From the NCBI RefSeq assembly GCF_005771675.1, contig NZ_VAJM01000004.1, positions 310,001 to 374,000 of the forward strand: a stretch of DNA of 64,000 bases, read 5' to 3'. Each line of letters starts with the position of its first letter. Position 1 is the first letter of the stretch. The stretch comes from Hymenobacter jeollabukensis (GTDB taxonomy: Bacteria; Bacteroidota; Bacteroidia; Cytophagales; Hymenobacteraceae). The notes beneath the pieces are model-generated. The model worked only from the letters and a program-made list of their open reading frames with translations, ran no database searches and was not told where the DNA came from. Below are positions 18,341 through 25,538 of this stretch, in pieces. Position numbers and translations under genes: made by a program.

Positions 18341-18560
18341 GGGCCTCCCCCCCGGCCCCCTCTCCAAGGGGAGAAGGGGAGCCTGGCATCAGTAACGCAA
18401 GCGGGAGCCATAAGTATCTTGCTCATGGCTCCCGCTTTTTTACGTCCTATTCAAAATCGTCCCTGATGAGCAGCGTAGGCTGTCTGTAGCTGTCCGATCC
18501 GTCTGCTGACGTCAAGCTCCCCCTCTCTTTTGGAGAGGGGGCCGAGGGGTGAGGCCCCTA
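18338..18560. repeat. inverted repeat spanning two convergent stop codons, 45-bp arms
   Basis: Left arm 18338-18382 and right arm 18516-18560 are reverse complements with few differences. The left arm begins TAGGGGCCTC, where TAG is the stop codon of the DUF4136 gene. The right arm ends GAGGCCCCTA, where CTA is the minus-strand stop of the next gene. The 133-base spacer carries a separate terminator. Confidence 0.9.
18401..18441 (+). terminator. intrinsic terminator inside the inverted repeat
   Basis: GCGGGAGCCAT (18401-18411) pairs perfectly with ATGGCTCCCGC (18425-18435), followed by TTTTTT. It serves the DUF4136 gene. Confidence 0.9.
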
Positions 18561-19487
18561 CCGGTTCTTACCGGCCGGAATGCGGAACTGTATGCCCAGC
18601 GTTGGCAGGACGGTGAGGCCCTTGAGCTTGGTTTCCTTGTTGTTGAGAATCTTGTAAGTGCCGAAGTTCTGGTAGTAAATGGCCAGCGCGGGCAGGAAAT
18701 AGGCGTAGCGGTAGCCCACTTTCAGGTTGACGAAGCCGCCAATGGCCCCGTAGCTGCGCCGTTCCAGCAGGTTCGGAATGCGGTCGGTGACGCGGTTGGA
18801 GCCGGGAATGTAGTTGAAGATTTTGCCGGGCTGGAAGCCGTATTTCAGGAAGGTGCGGCTGTAAACCAGGCCGTACGACACGTTACCGATCTGCTCCTCG
18901 GGCCCAAACGAGTTGCTGAACACCAGCGGCACCAGCAGATCGACGCGGCGGGCGGTGAAGCCCAGCAGCTTCTCGGTGTCTTCGAGGAAGGGAATGTTGG
19001 GCAGCTTGGCTTTTTGGGTGGAGAATTGCAGCCCCACGCTGCCGTACATGTCGCCCGACTGGCCCTGCGGTTTTTCGGGCGTACCCAGCGGCCCCATAAA
19101 CTGGTACATGGCATCGAGGCTGTGCGCCCCGAAGGAGTACTTGTAGCCCACGTCGACGCGGTTGAGCAGGCCGTAGCGCACGTAGAGGTCGGAGGTAGCC
19201 ACGGTGGGGTCGAGCACGTAGGCCAGCGCGGCGGCCTGCACCCGGTCGAGGCCCTGCTCGTAGCGGATGGTGTCGCGGTTGATGGCCTGCTTCACCACAT
19301 CTTTGGCCGCCCCGGTGATTTTGCCGATGGAGGCCGTGCCGATGTTGAAGCCCAGGTTGCCGCCGGCCTTGAACTGGCCTTTGGGCGTCACTTTGCCCGA
19401 CGAAATAATGGAGCGCGGCGCCGAGCAGGCCCCGACGGCCAGCAGCAGCGCGAAGGGCAGCAGGCGGCGAAGAGAAGAAAGCAGCAT
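18558..19487 (-). CDS. beta-rich lipoprotein, probable outer-membrane barrel-like protein
   Basis: 309 residues. The signal ends in VGAC with the cysteine at 21. The mature part has alternating apolar residues and aromatic strand ends typical of outer-membrane beta proteins (LYVRYGLLNRVDVGYKYSF, YGLVYSRTFLKYGF, VNLKVGYRYAYFLPALAIYY). I do not recognise a named family. It is transcribed alone, away from the membrane-protein gene at 19594, and converges with the DUF4136 gene. Confidence 0.75.
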   Translation of the reverse strand: MLLSSLRRLLPFALLLAVGACSAPRSIISSGKVTPKGQFKAGGNLGFNIGTASIGKITGAAKDVVKQAINRDTIRYEQGLDRVQAAALAYVLDPTVATSDLYVRYGLLNRVDVGYKYSFGAHSLDAMYQFMGPLGTPEKPQGQSGDMYGSVGLQFSTQKAKLPNIPFLEDTEKLLGFTARRVDLLVPLVFSNSFGPEEQIGNVSYGLVYSRTFLKYGFQPGKIFNYIPGSNRVTDRIPNLLERRSYGAIGGFVNLKVGYRYAYFLPALAIYYQNFGTYKILNNKETKLKGLTVLPTLGIQFRIPAGKNR

Positions 19488-19593
19488 AGAGAGGGGAGAA
19501 AGTCAGCCAGAAGCAAAGCGCGAATATCCAAAAAGCGGGCCGGTCTTGGTGGCGCGTTGGCCCGCGGCGCCGTTTTCGGCACCTTTGCGCCCA

Positions 19594-21291
19594 ATGATAC
19601 TCGTTGTGCTCGTTTGGTTGGTTGCGGCCGCAATTACCACCGCGCTGGGCGTGGGCGCCTGGCGGCTGGCCGCCCGCCTGGGCTTGCGCGGAGCCGCGCA
19701 ACTGCCCACGCCCGAGTGGCTGAGCCTGACGGGCTGGGCCCTGCTGACGGCCGCCCTGCAGGTCTGGTCCTTGGCTGCCCCCATTGATGGACGCGCGCAG
19801 CTGTTCTTTGGCCTTGGCCTGGCGGCGGTGCTGCTGCTGAACCATCGCACCTGGTGGCAGGCCGTGCGCCGGCCGTGGCCCGCCCGCTGGGGCGCCCCCG
19901 AGCGTCTGGGCGCGCTGCTGCTCCTGCTGCTGCTCGGCTGGCTGCTGACCTTCGCCGCCCAGGTACCCATCAACTACGACGTGGGCCTGTACCAGCTGCA
20001 GACGCTGCAGTGGGCCGAGCAATTTGCCGCCGTGCCCGGCCTGGGCAACCTGCACGGGCGCCTGGCCTTCAACTCCAGCCTATACCTGCCGCTGGCCTTG
20101 TTTCGAGTGCCGACGCCCACTGGCCCGGCCTACGCGCTCAGCGCCTACAGCTACGCCCTGCTGGCCGTGGCGGCGGTGCGGCCCCTGGTGGCCGGCCTGC
20201 GCGCTCCGCAGCCCGATGCCCGCCGGGTGTGGGCGCCCCTGCTGCTGCTCTTGCTGCTGGTGTATTCGTTTCAGGTCTGGCTCTCGTCGGTTACCTCCGA
20301 CTGCACCACGGCCGCGCTACTGGTGCTGCTGTTCTATTATTTCGCCCAGCACCCGCCGCTGCGCGCCACCGAGGCCCAGCGCCTGCTGCTGACCTTGCTG
20401 GCCGCCTGGGCCGTCACGCTGAAGCTCTCGGCGGCACCGGTGCTGCTGCTGCCGCTCTACGCCGCCTGGGCCGCGCCGGAGTCGCTGAGCATCGGCCGCC
20501 GCTGGGGCGGGCCGCTGGCGCTGGGGCTGCTGCTGGCCCTACCCTGGCTGGCGCGCAACGTGGTCTTGTCGGGCTACTTGATTTACCCGCTGCCGGCCGT
20601 CGATTTGTTCAATGTCGACTGGAAGCTGCCGCTGGCCTACGCCCGCATGGAGCACAACATGATTGTGAACCTGGCCCGCAACTCGGCCGAAAGCCCCTAC
20701 GCCGCGCCCCACCAGACGCTGTGGCAGTGGTGGCCGAACTGGTGGGCCCCGATGGTGGGTTTCCCCGGCGCCGTAGTGGTGGCCGCGCTGGCCTCGCCGC
20801 TGGTGGCCGCCTGGCGCTGGCGCCACCCGCGCAGCGCCGCCGAGCAGGGCTGGGCCGGCGGCTGGCTGGTGGCCTGGGTGGGCAGCGTGTTCTGGTTCGT
20901 AGCCGCCCCCGACTACCGCTTCGGGGCGGGCTTTCTGCTAGTGGCGGCCCTGTGGCCCTGGCTGGGCCCGCGCTGGCCCGGCCCCGCCCAATCGGACCGC
21001 CTGCGCTACCTGCCGGGCCTGCTGCTGTTGCTCTGGGTGCTGCACAACCTGCGCGACCCGCTCTACCAGCTGCGCCACGAGCCGGCGCGCTTTGCCCGGC
21101 GCGTGGTGTGGCCCGAGCTGCCCGCCGTGCCCGCCACCGTGGCCGTGCCCGTCGCGCCCGGCCTGTTCGTGCGCGTGCCGCGCGAGGGGTTTCAGTGCTG
21201 GGGCGCGCCCCTGCCCTGCGCCCACTGCGCCGAAGCCGGCCTGCGCCTGCGCGGCCGCACGCTAAGCGAAGGTTTTCGCCGCACGGAGTAG
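19594..21291 (+). CDS. LIC_10190-like polytopic membrane protein
   Basis: 565 residues from the ATG at 19594 (MILVVLVWLVAAAITTALG); the open frame upstream overlaps the divergent gene's start and is not used. Ten or more membrane spans. The first large loop has NYDVGLYQLQTLQWAEQ and PGLGNLHGRLAFNSSLYL, a pattern I associate with the LIC_10190 membrane family, whose layout resembles GT-C glycosyltransferases (acidic residue in the first external loop). A later segment reads SGYLIYPLPAVDLFNVDWKLP. A role in envelope glycan or lipid modification is an inference. The glycosyltransferase gene downstream is separated by a repeat with a hairpin. Confidence 0.7.
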   Translation: MILVVLVWLVAAAITTALGVGAWRLAARLGLRGAAQLPTPEWLSLTGWALLTAALQVWSLAAPIDGRAQLFFGLGLAAVLLLNHRTWWQAVRRPWPARWGAPERLGALLLLLLLGWLLTFAAQVPINYDVGLYQLQTLQWAEQFAAVPGLGNLHGRLAFNSSLYLPLALFRVPTPTGPAYALSAYSYALLAVAAVRPLVAGLRAPQPDARRVWAPLLLLLLLVYSFQVWLSSVTSDCTTAALLVLLFYYFAQHPPLRATEAQRLLLTLLAAWAVTLKLSAAPVLLLPLYAAWAAPESLSIGRRWGGPLALGLLLALPWLARNVVLSGYLIYPLPAVDLFNVDWKLPLAYARMEHNMIVNLARNSAESPYAAPHQTLWQWWPNWWAPMVGFPGAVVVAALASPLVAAWRWRHPRSAAEQGWAGGWLVAWVGSVFWFVAAPDYRFGAGFLLVAALWPWLGPRWPGPAQSDRLRYLPGLLLLLWVLHNLRDPLYQLRHEPARFARRVVWPELPAVPATVAVPVAPGLFVRVPREGFQCWGAPLPCAHCAEAGLRLRGRTLSEGFRRTE

Positions 21292-21311
21292 GGGGAGCGG
21301 TTCACCCCAAT

Positions 21312-21494
21312 GTCATTGCGAGCGAAGCGCGGCAATCGTTCCTCTCGCGGTACAGCGGTACAAATAGCACAAACTGAAAACGGCACCGCCCGAAACCCTA
21401 CGTCTGCCGGGGCGGGCAGTGCCGTTTTCGTTTTCTGCCAGTTGTGGCGGCGGTGCTACTATAGGAACGATTGCCGCGCTTCGCTCGCAATGAC
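21312..21494. repeat. perfect 32-bp inverted repeat
   Basis: Arms 21312-21343 and 21463-21494 are identical reverse complements over 32 bases, beginning GTCATTGCGAGCGAAGCGCG. The 119-base spacer holds another hairpin (21376-21429). It lies between two plus-strand genes. Confidence 0.92.
21376..21429 (+). terminator. terminator-like hairpin nested in the repeat
   Basis: GAAAACGGCACCGCCCG (21376-21392) pairs with CGGGCAGTGCCGTTTTC (21413-21429) with one mismatch. T-runs sit in and just after the stem (GTTTTCGTTTT). It should end transcription of the LIC_10190-like gene. Confidence 0.7.
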
Positions 21495-21566
21495 TATAGA
21501 GTGCAGCCGTCTGCTGGCTCCGCCATTTCCTTGTTACTTGCTCGTCGTTACCTGATAATTGCCCGC

Positions 21567-22634
21567 ATGAACATCCTCTACGGCGTGCCCGGCGAAGGGC
21601 TCGGCCACGCCACCCGCAGCAAAGTCGTCATCCGCCACCTGCTCGACGCCGGCCACGAGGTGCAGGTGGTCAGCAGCAGCCGGGCCTACAAGCTGCTGGC
21701 CGACAACTTCCCCGGCCGGGTGCGCGAAATCAAGGGCTTCCACCTCGCCTACAAGGAGCTGACCGTGTCGAAAAGCCGCACGGCCGCCCTCACGCTGCGC
21801 GCGGCCCCGGACAACCTGCAGCTGAACTTCCGCCGCTACCGCGACCTGCTGGCCGACTGCTGCCGCTTCGACCTGGTTGTTTCCGACTTCGAGTCGTTCA
21901 GCTACTTCTTCGCCAAAACCCAGCGCCTGCCGGTCATCAGCATCGACAACATGCAGATTATCAGTCGCACCCAGCTCGACGTGCCGATTCCGCGGGAGGA
22001 ACGCGGCAACTTCGAGCTGGCCCGGGGCATCGTGCGCGCCAAGCTGCCCCGCGCGCGGCACTACTTCGTCACCACCTTCTTCCGCCCGCCCGTGGCAAAG
22101 CCCGATACCACGCTGGTGCCGCCCATCATCCGCCCCGAAATCGTGGCCCAGCGGCCTACGCGCGGGCAGCACGTGCTGGTGTACCAGTCGAGCACCAACC
22201 AGCGCGACCTAGTGAGCCTGCTGCAGCAGCTGCCCGGGCAGCAGTTCCGCGTCTACGGCTTCAACCGCGACGAGGAGCACGGCAACGTGCAGCTGCGCTC
22301 CTTCTCCGAAGCGGGCTTCATCGACGACCTGGCCTCGGCCCGCGCCGTGGTGACCAACGGCGGCTTTTCGCTGATTTCCGAAGCGGTGTACCTGCACAAG
22401 CCCGTCTGCGCCATTCCGATTCCGGCCCAGTTCGAGCAGTGGCTGAACGCGGCCGAAATCGAGCGGCTGGGCTACGGCCGCCACTTCCCGGCGCTGACGC
22501 CGGACAACCTGAAGGCGTTTTTGTACGACCTGACGCCATTTGAGCAGGCGCTGAGCCAGTACCGGCAGGAGGGCAACCAGGAGCTGTTCCGGGCGCTGGA
22601 TGCGGTGCTGGTGCGGGTGCTGTCGGACCATTAG
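21567..22634 (+). CDS. GT28-like glycosyltransferase (MJ1255/VC2487 type)
   Basis: 355 residues from the ATG at 21567 (MNILYGVPGEGLGHATRSKV). The start has the MurG/GT-B type N-terminal motif GEGLGHATRS. The C-terminal half has the nucleotide-sugar binding pattern LVYQSSTN, then NGGFSLISEAVYLHKPVCAI. Length and motifs fit the family of predicted GT-B transferases sometimes labelled MJ1255/VC2487 or teichoic-acid-like. Donor and acceptor unknown. The next gene starts 9 bases after its stop, so the two are probably cotranscribed. Confidence 0.8.
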   Translation: MNILYGVPGEGLGHATRSKVVIRHLLDAGHEVQVVSSSRAYKLLADNFPGRVREIKGFHLAYKELTVSKSRTAALTLRAAPDNLQLNFRRYRDLLADCCRFDLVVSDFESFSYFFAKTQRLPVISIDNMQIISRTQLDVPIPREERGNFELARGIVRAKLPRARHYFVTTFFRPPVAKPDTTLVPPIIRPEIVAQRPTRGQHVLVYQSSTNQRDLVSLLQQLPGQQFRVYGFNRDEEHGNVQLRSFSEAGFIDDLASARAVVTNGGFSLISEAVYLHKPVCAIPIPAQFEQWLNAAEIERLGYGRHFPALTPDNLKAFLYDLTPFEQALSQYRQEGNQELFRALDAVLVRVLSDH

Positions 22635-22643
22635 GTTGCGCCA

Positions 22644-23363
22644 ATGGGAGTCGACATTCGGGTGCTGATACCCTACACGACCGCGCAGCACGAAACCATC
22701 CGGCAGTGGGCGGCTGCCGTTGAGCGGGACGAGGTGCCTGCTTTGCAAGAGTATTACCGTCGCCACTTGGCGCTGGGTGGCCCCGACTTCGAACTGGCAG
22801 GCAACAACTGGTTTGATGAGCACCAGCAGGTACCCCGCCCCGCCACCCTGCCCGACAACTACGCCTGGCTGGTGTCGCGCAACGGCCTTCGGTTCCGGTT
22901 CTGGGACGACTGCCTGGAGCTGACCAACGACTACCGGGTGCTGGCCCTGATTCGCCAGCCCGGGCGGCGGCAGCTCCTGTATTGGTTTATCGGCTCCTTG
23001 TTCGAGCTGCTCGGCGCCCGCGAAGCATATCTGCTGGGCGACGACAACGCCGCGTACAACTTCTTTCTCCGGGTCGGTACGCTGGTGGAGGCGCGTCGGC
23101 TGATGCCGGCTCCCACCGCCACGCTGGAAGAACTGTACGTCGACCTGGGGCACGACCAGGACCTGAGCTTTGGCGAGGGTTCGGCCGTTGGGGTGTACGA
23201 CGTGGTGGGCGTCATGCGGCTCACGTCCACCGCCGTGGCCGCTCTGCCGGCTTGGGTGGAGCCGCCGGCGCGGCCAGCCGGGAAAGAGGAGGCGCTGGTG
23301 CAGCAAGTGCTATTCAAGCACCGCCGCCGTGGCAAGCGACGACGCGGCGAAACCCCAGGGTAA
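22644..23363 (+). CDS. hypothetical protein
   Basis: 239 residues, soluble, no signal peptide, mixed alpha/beta composition, ending in a basic tail (KHRRRGKRRRGETPG) that may bind nucleic acid or simply be disordered. Acidic in the middle (LYVDLGHDQDLSFGEGSAV). I do not recognise it. It starts 9 bases after the glycosyltransferase gene, so expression is probably linked. Confidence 0.7.
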   Translation: MGVDIRVLIPYTTAQHETIRQWAAAVERDEVPALQEYYRRHLALGGPDFELAGNNWFDEHQQVPRPATLPDNYAWLVSRNGLRFRFWDDCLELTNDYRVLALIRQPGRRQLLYWFIGSLFELLGAREAYLLGDDNAAYNFFLRVGTLVEARRLMPAPTATLEELYVDLGHDQDLSFGEGSAVGVYDVVGVMRLTSTAVAALPAWVEPPARPAGKEEALVQQVLFKHRRRGKRRRGETPG

Positions 23364-23469
23364 ATCAGCCGCGCTGCTTCACGAACTTGGTAAGTGCTAA
23401 TGCCAGCCCGTCACAGCTGCGCTACCACCTGCACGGCATCCCGCCCGGTTTGCCTAATTTCCGGGCCTG

Positions 23470-25458
23470 ATGACGCCCCGCCCCGCCACCGCCCTCGCGG
23501 CCCTCGGCCTGCTGCTCGCGGCCTGCTCCACCGGCCGCACCCCGCAAGCCGCCGCCCCGCTCAACCAATTCGCCGCCGACAGCACCCTGCGCCGCATCGC
23601 CACGGCCCAGGACCAGCGCCAGACCCAGGCGCTGCGCCCCTTCCTGCACCACCCCAAGGCCCGCTACCGGCAAGCCGCCGCAATGGCCTTTGCCTCGGTG
23701 CAGGACCGCGCCGCGCTGCCCGACCTGCTCGGCGCCCTTTCCGATGCCAACGTGGAGGTGCGCCAGGCTGCGGCCTTCGCCCTGGGCCAGACGGCCGATA
23801 GCGCCGCCGCCGCGCCCCTGGCCAGCCAGCTCGGCACCGAAACCGATGCCCGCGCCCGCCGCTACGAGCTGGAAGCCCTGGGCCGCTGCGTGGGCCGGGG
23901 CGGGCTGCCCCTGCTGCTGCAGCTGCCCCGCACCGCCGCGCCTACCGATACCCTGCTCACCATCGGGCAGGCCTGGGGGCTGTACCGCGCCGGCCTGCGT
24001 GGGCTGACCTCCGAGGCCGCCGTGCGCCGCACCGTGAGCTTGCTCAGCCGGCAGCAGCCGTTTTCGGCCCGGCTGGCCGCCGCCCACACCCTGGCCCGCA
24101 CCCCGCGCCTCGACCTGACGACCTATCAGGAGCCAATTACCGCCGCCGCTGTCAACGACCTGAGCTACGCCGTGCGCTCGGCCGCCACCAGTGCCCTGGG
24201 CAAGGTGAAGGCCGCGACGCTGGCGCCCGTGCTGGCCGGCATTCTGCGCCGCGACGCCGATTACCGCGTGCGCGTGGCCGCCCTGCGCGCCATGAATGCT
24301 GCCATGTACGCCCCGGTGAAGGAAGCCGCCTGGGCCGCCCTCGACGATGCGCAGAACCAGGTGGCCGTCACCGCCGCCGAGTTCTTTCTCGCCCACGCCA
24401 CCGGCGAAACCGGCCGCCTCTTCCTCGACAAAGCCGCCCGCATGACCGCCTGGCGGCCCCGCGCCGTGGTGCTGGCCGCCGCGCTGCACCACGCCTCCGC
24501 CGCCGAGAAGGAGTCCATCCGCACCGCCATTCAGCAGCGCTACACCGCCGCCACCGATGCCTACGAGCGGGCCTTTTTGCTGAAAGCCCTGGGCGAAGAC
24601 CCGGCCGCGTTTGCCTTCGTCGAGCAAGCTACGTTTGCGCCAAACCAGCCGCCGGTGGTCAGCACCTACGGCATCGAGGCGCTGGTGGCCCTGCGCAGCC
24701 GCCCCGACTTTCCCGAAGGGCAGCAGCCGCTGTTCGTGCAAACCCTGGAGCGCGCCATCGGCAGCGACGACGTGGCCCTGATCGGGACGGCGGCCGGGGC
24801 GCTGAAGGAGGACAAGCTGAATCTGCGCCGCGACTTCCGCAACCTGGCGCTGCTGCGCACGGCCCAGCAGCGCATCCGCCTGCCCCGCGATGTGGAAGCC
24901 TGGCAGGCCCTGCAGCAGGCCCTCGATTACCTGGAAAGCAAAACTGCCCCGACGCCCACGCCCAGCGCCGCCGCCCAGCACCCCATCGACTGGGCGCTGG
25001 TGCAGACGATTCCGGCCGGGCAGCGCGTGCGCGTAAGCACGGCGCGCGGGCCGGTGGTGCTGCGCCTGCTGGTGGAAGAGGCGCCCGGCTCGGTGGCCAG
25101 CTTCGTGCAGCTCATCCGCCAGGGCTTCTACGACGGCAAGAACTTCCACCGCGTGGTGCCCAATTTCGTGGCCCAGGGCGGCTGCCCCCGCGGCGACGGG
25201 TGGGGCGGCACCGATTACACCCTGCGCTCCGAATTTGCGGATCGGGGCTACCTCGAAGGCGCCGTGGGCCTGGCCTCCGCTGGCAAGGACACCGAGAGCT
25301 GCCAGTGGTTTATCACCCACAGCCCCACGCCCCACCTCGACGGCCGCTACACCATTTTCGCCGTCGTGGAAAGCGGCATGGACGCGGTGCACCGCCTCGA
25401 CATCGGGGACCGAATCGACAAGGTGGAGCTGCTGCCCACGGCCGCCGGCGTCCGATAG
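23470..25458 (+). CDS. HEAT-repeat lipoprotein with C-terminal cyclophilin domain
   Basis: 662 residues. Lipoprotein signal with LLAAC, cysteine at 19. Residues about 45-440 form HEAT-like helical repeats (ALRPFLHHPKARYRQAAAMA, LPDLLGALSDANVEVRQAAA and more). Residues about 515-655 are a cyclophilin-type peptidyl-prolyl isomerase: FHRVVPNFVAQGG starts at 559 and includes the catalytic R561, followed by a GSxD-like loop region and QWFITHSPTPHLDGRYTIF. Such a protein probably helps fold outer-membrane or exported proteins in the periplasm, with the HEAT part as a binding scaffold (inference). Converges with the beta-helix gene across a strong hairpin. Confidence 0.88.
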   Translation: MTPRPATALAALGLLLAACSTGRTPQAAAPLNQFAADSTLRRIATAQDQRQTQALRPFLHHPKARYRQAAAMAFASVQDRAALPDLLGALSDANVEVRQAAAFALGQTADSAAAAPLASQLGTETDARARRYELEALGRCVGRGGLPLLLQLPRTAAPTDTLLTIGQAWGLYRAGLRGLTSEAAVRRTVSLLSRQQPFSARLAAAHTLARTPRLDLTTYQEPITAAAVNDLSYAVRSAATSALGKVKAATLAPVLAGILRRDADYRVRVAALRAMNAAMYAPVKEAAWAALDDAQNQVAVTAAEFFLAHATGETGRLFLDKAARMTAWRPRAVVLAAALHHASAAEKESIRTAIQQRYTAATDAYERAFLLKALGEDPAAFAFVEQATFAPNQPPVVSTYGIEALVALRSRPDFPEGQQPLFVQTLERAIGSDDVALIGTAAGALKEDKLNLRRDFRNLALLRTAQQRIRLPRDVEAWQALQQALDYLESKTAPTPTPSAAAQHPIDWALVQTIPAGQRVRVSTARGPVVLRLLVEEAPGSVASFVQLIRQGFYDGKNFHRVVPNFVAQGGCPRGDGWGGTDYTLRSEFADRGYLEGAVGLASAGKDTESCQWFITHSPTPHLDGRYTIFAVVESGMDAVHRLDIGDRIDKVELLPTAAGVR

Positions 25459-25473
25459 CGCGGCCCACAAGTA

Positions 25474-25521
25474 AACGCCTAACGGCCCGCCGAAACACGT
25501 TTCGGCGGGCCGTTAGGCGTT
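25474..25521. terminator. perfect 23-bp hairpin between convergent genes
   Basis: Bases 25474-25496 and 25499-25521 are perfect reverse complements, with AC between them. It is very GC-rich but has no T-run on either side, so it may act as a bidirectional terminator, a 3' mRNA end stabiliser, or both. Confidence 0.7.
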
Positions 25522-25538
25522 GTTGGAGAGTCCGGCGG

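Noticed and set aside
23422-25470. A frame of 682 codons antisense to the HEAT/cyclophilin gene
   Set aside because: Gly/Ala/His-rich mirror frame; the plus strand gives a lipoprotein signal and a cyclophilin.
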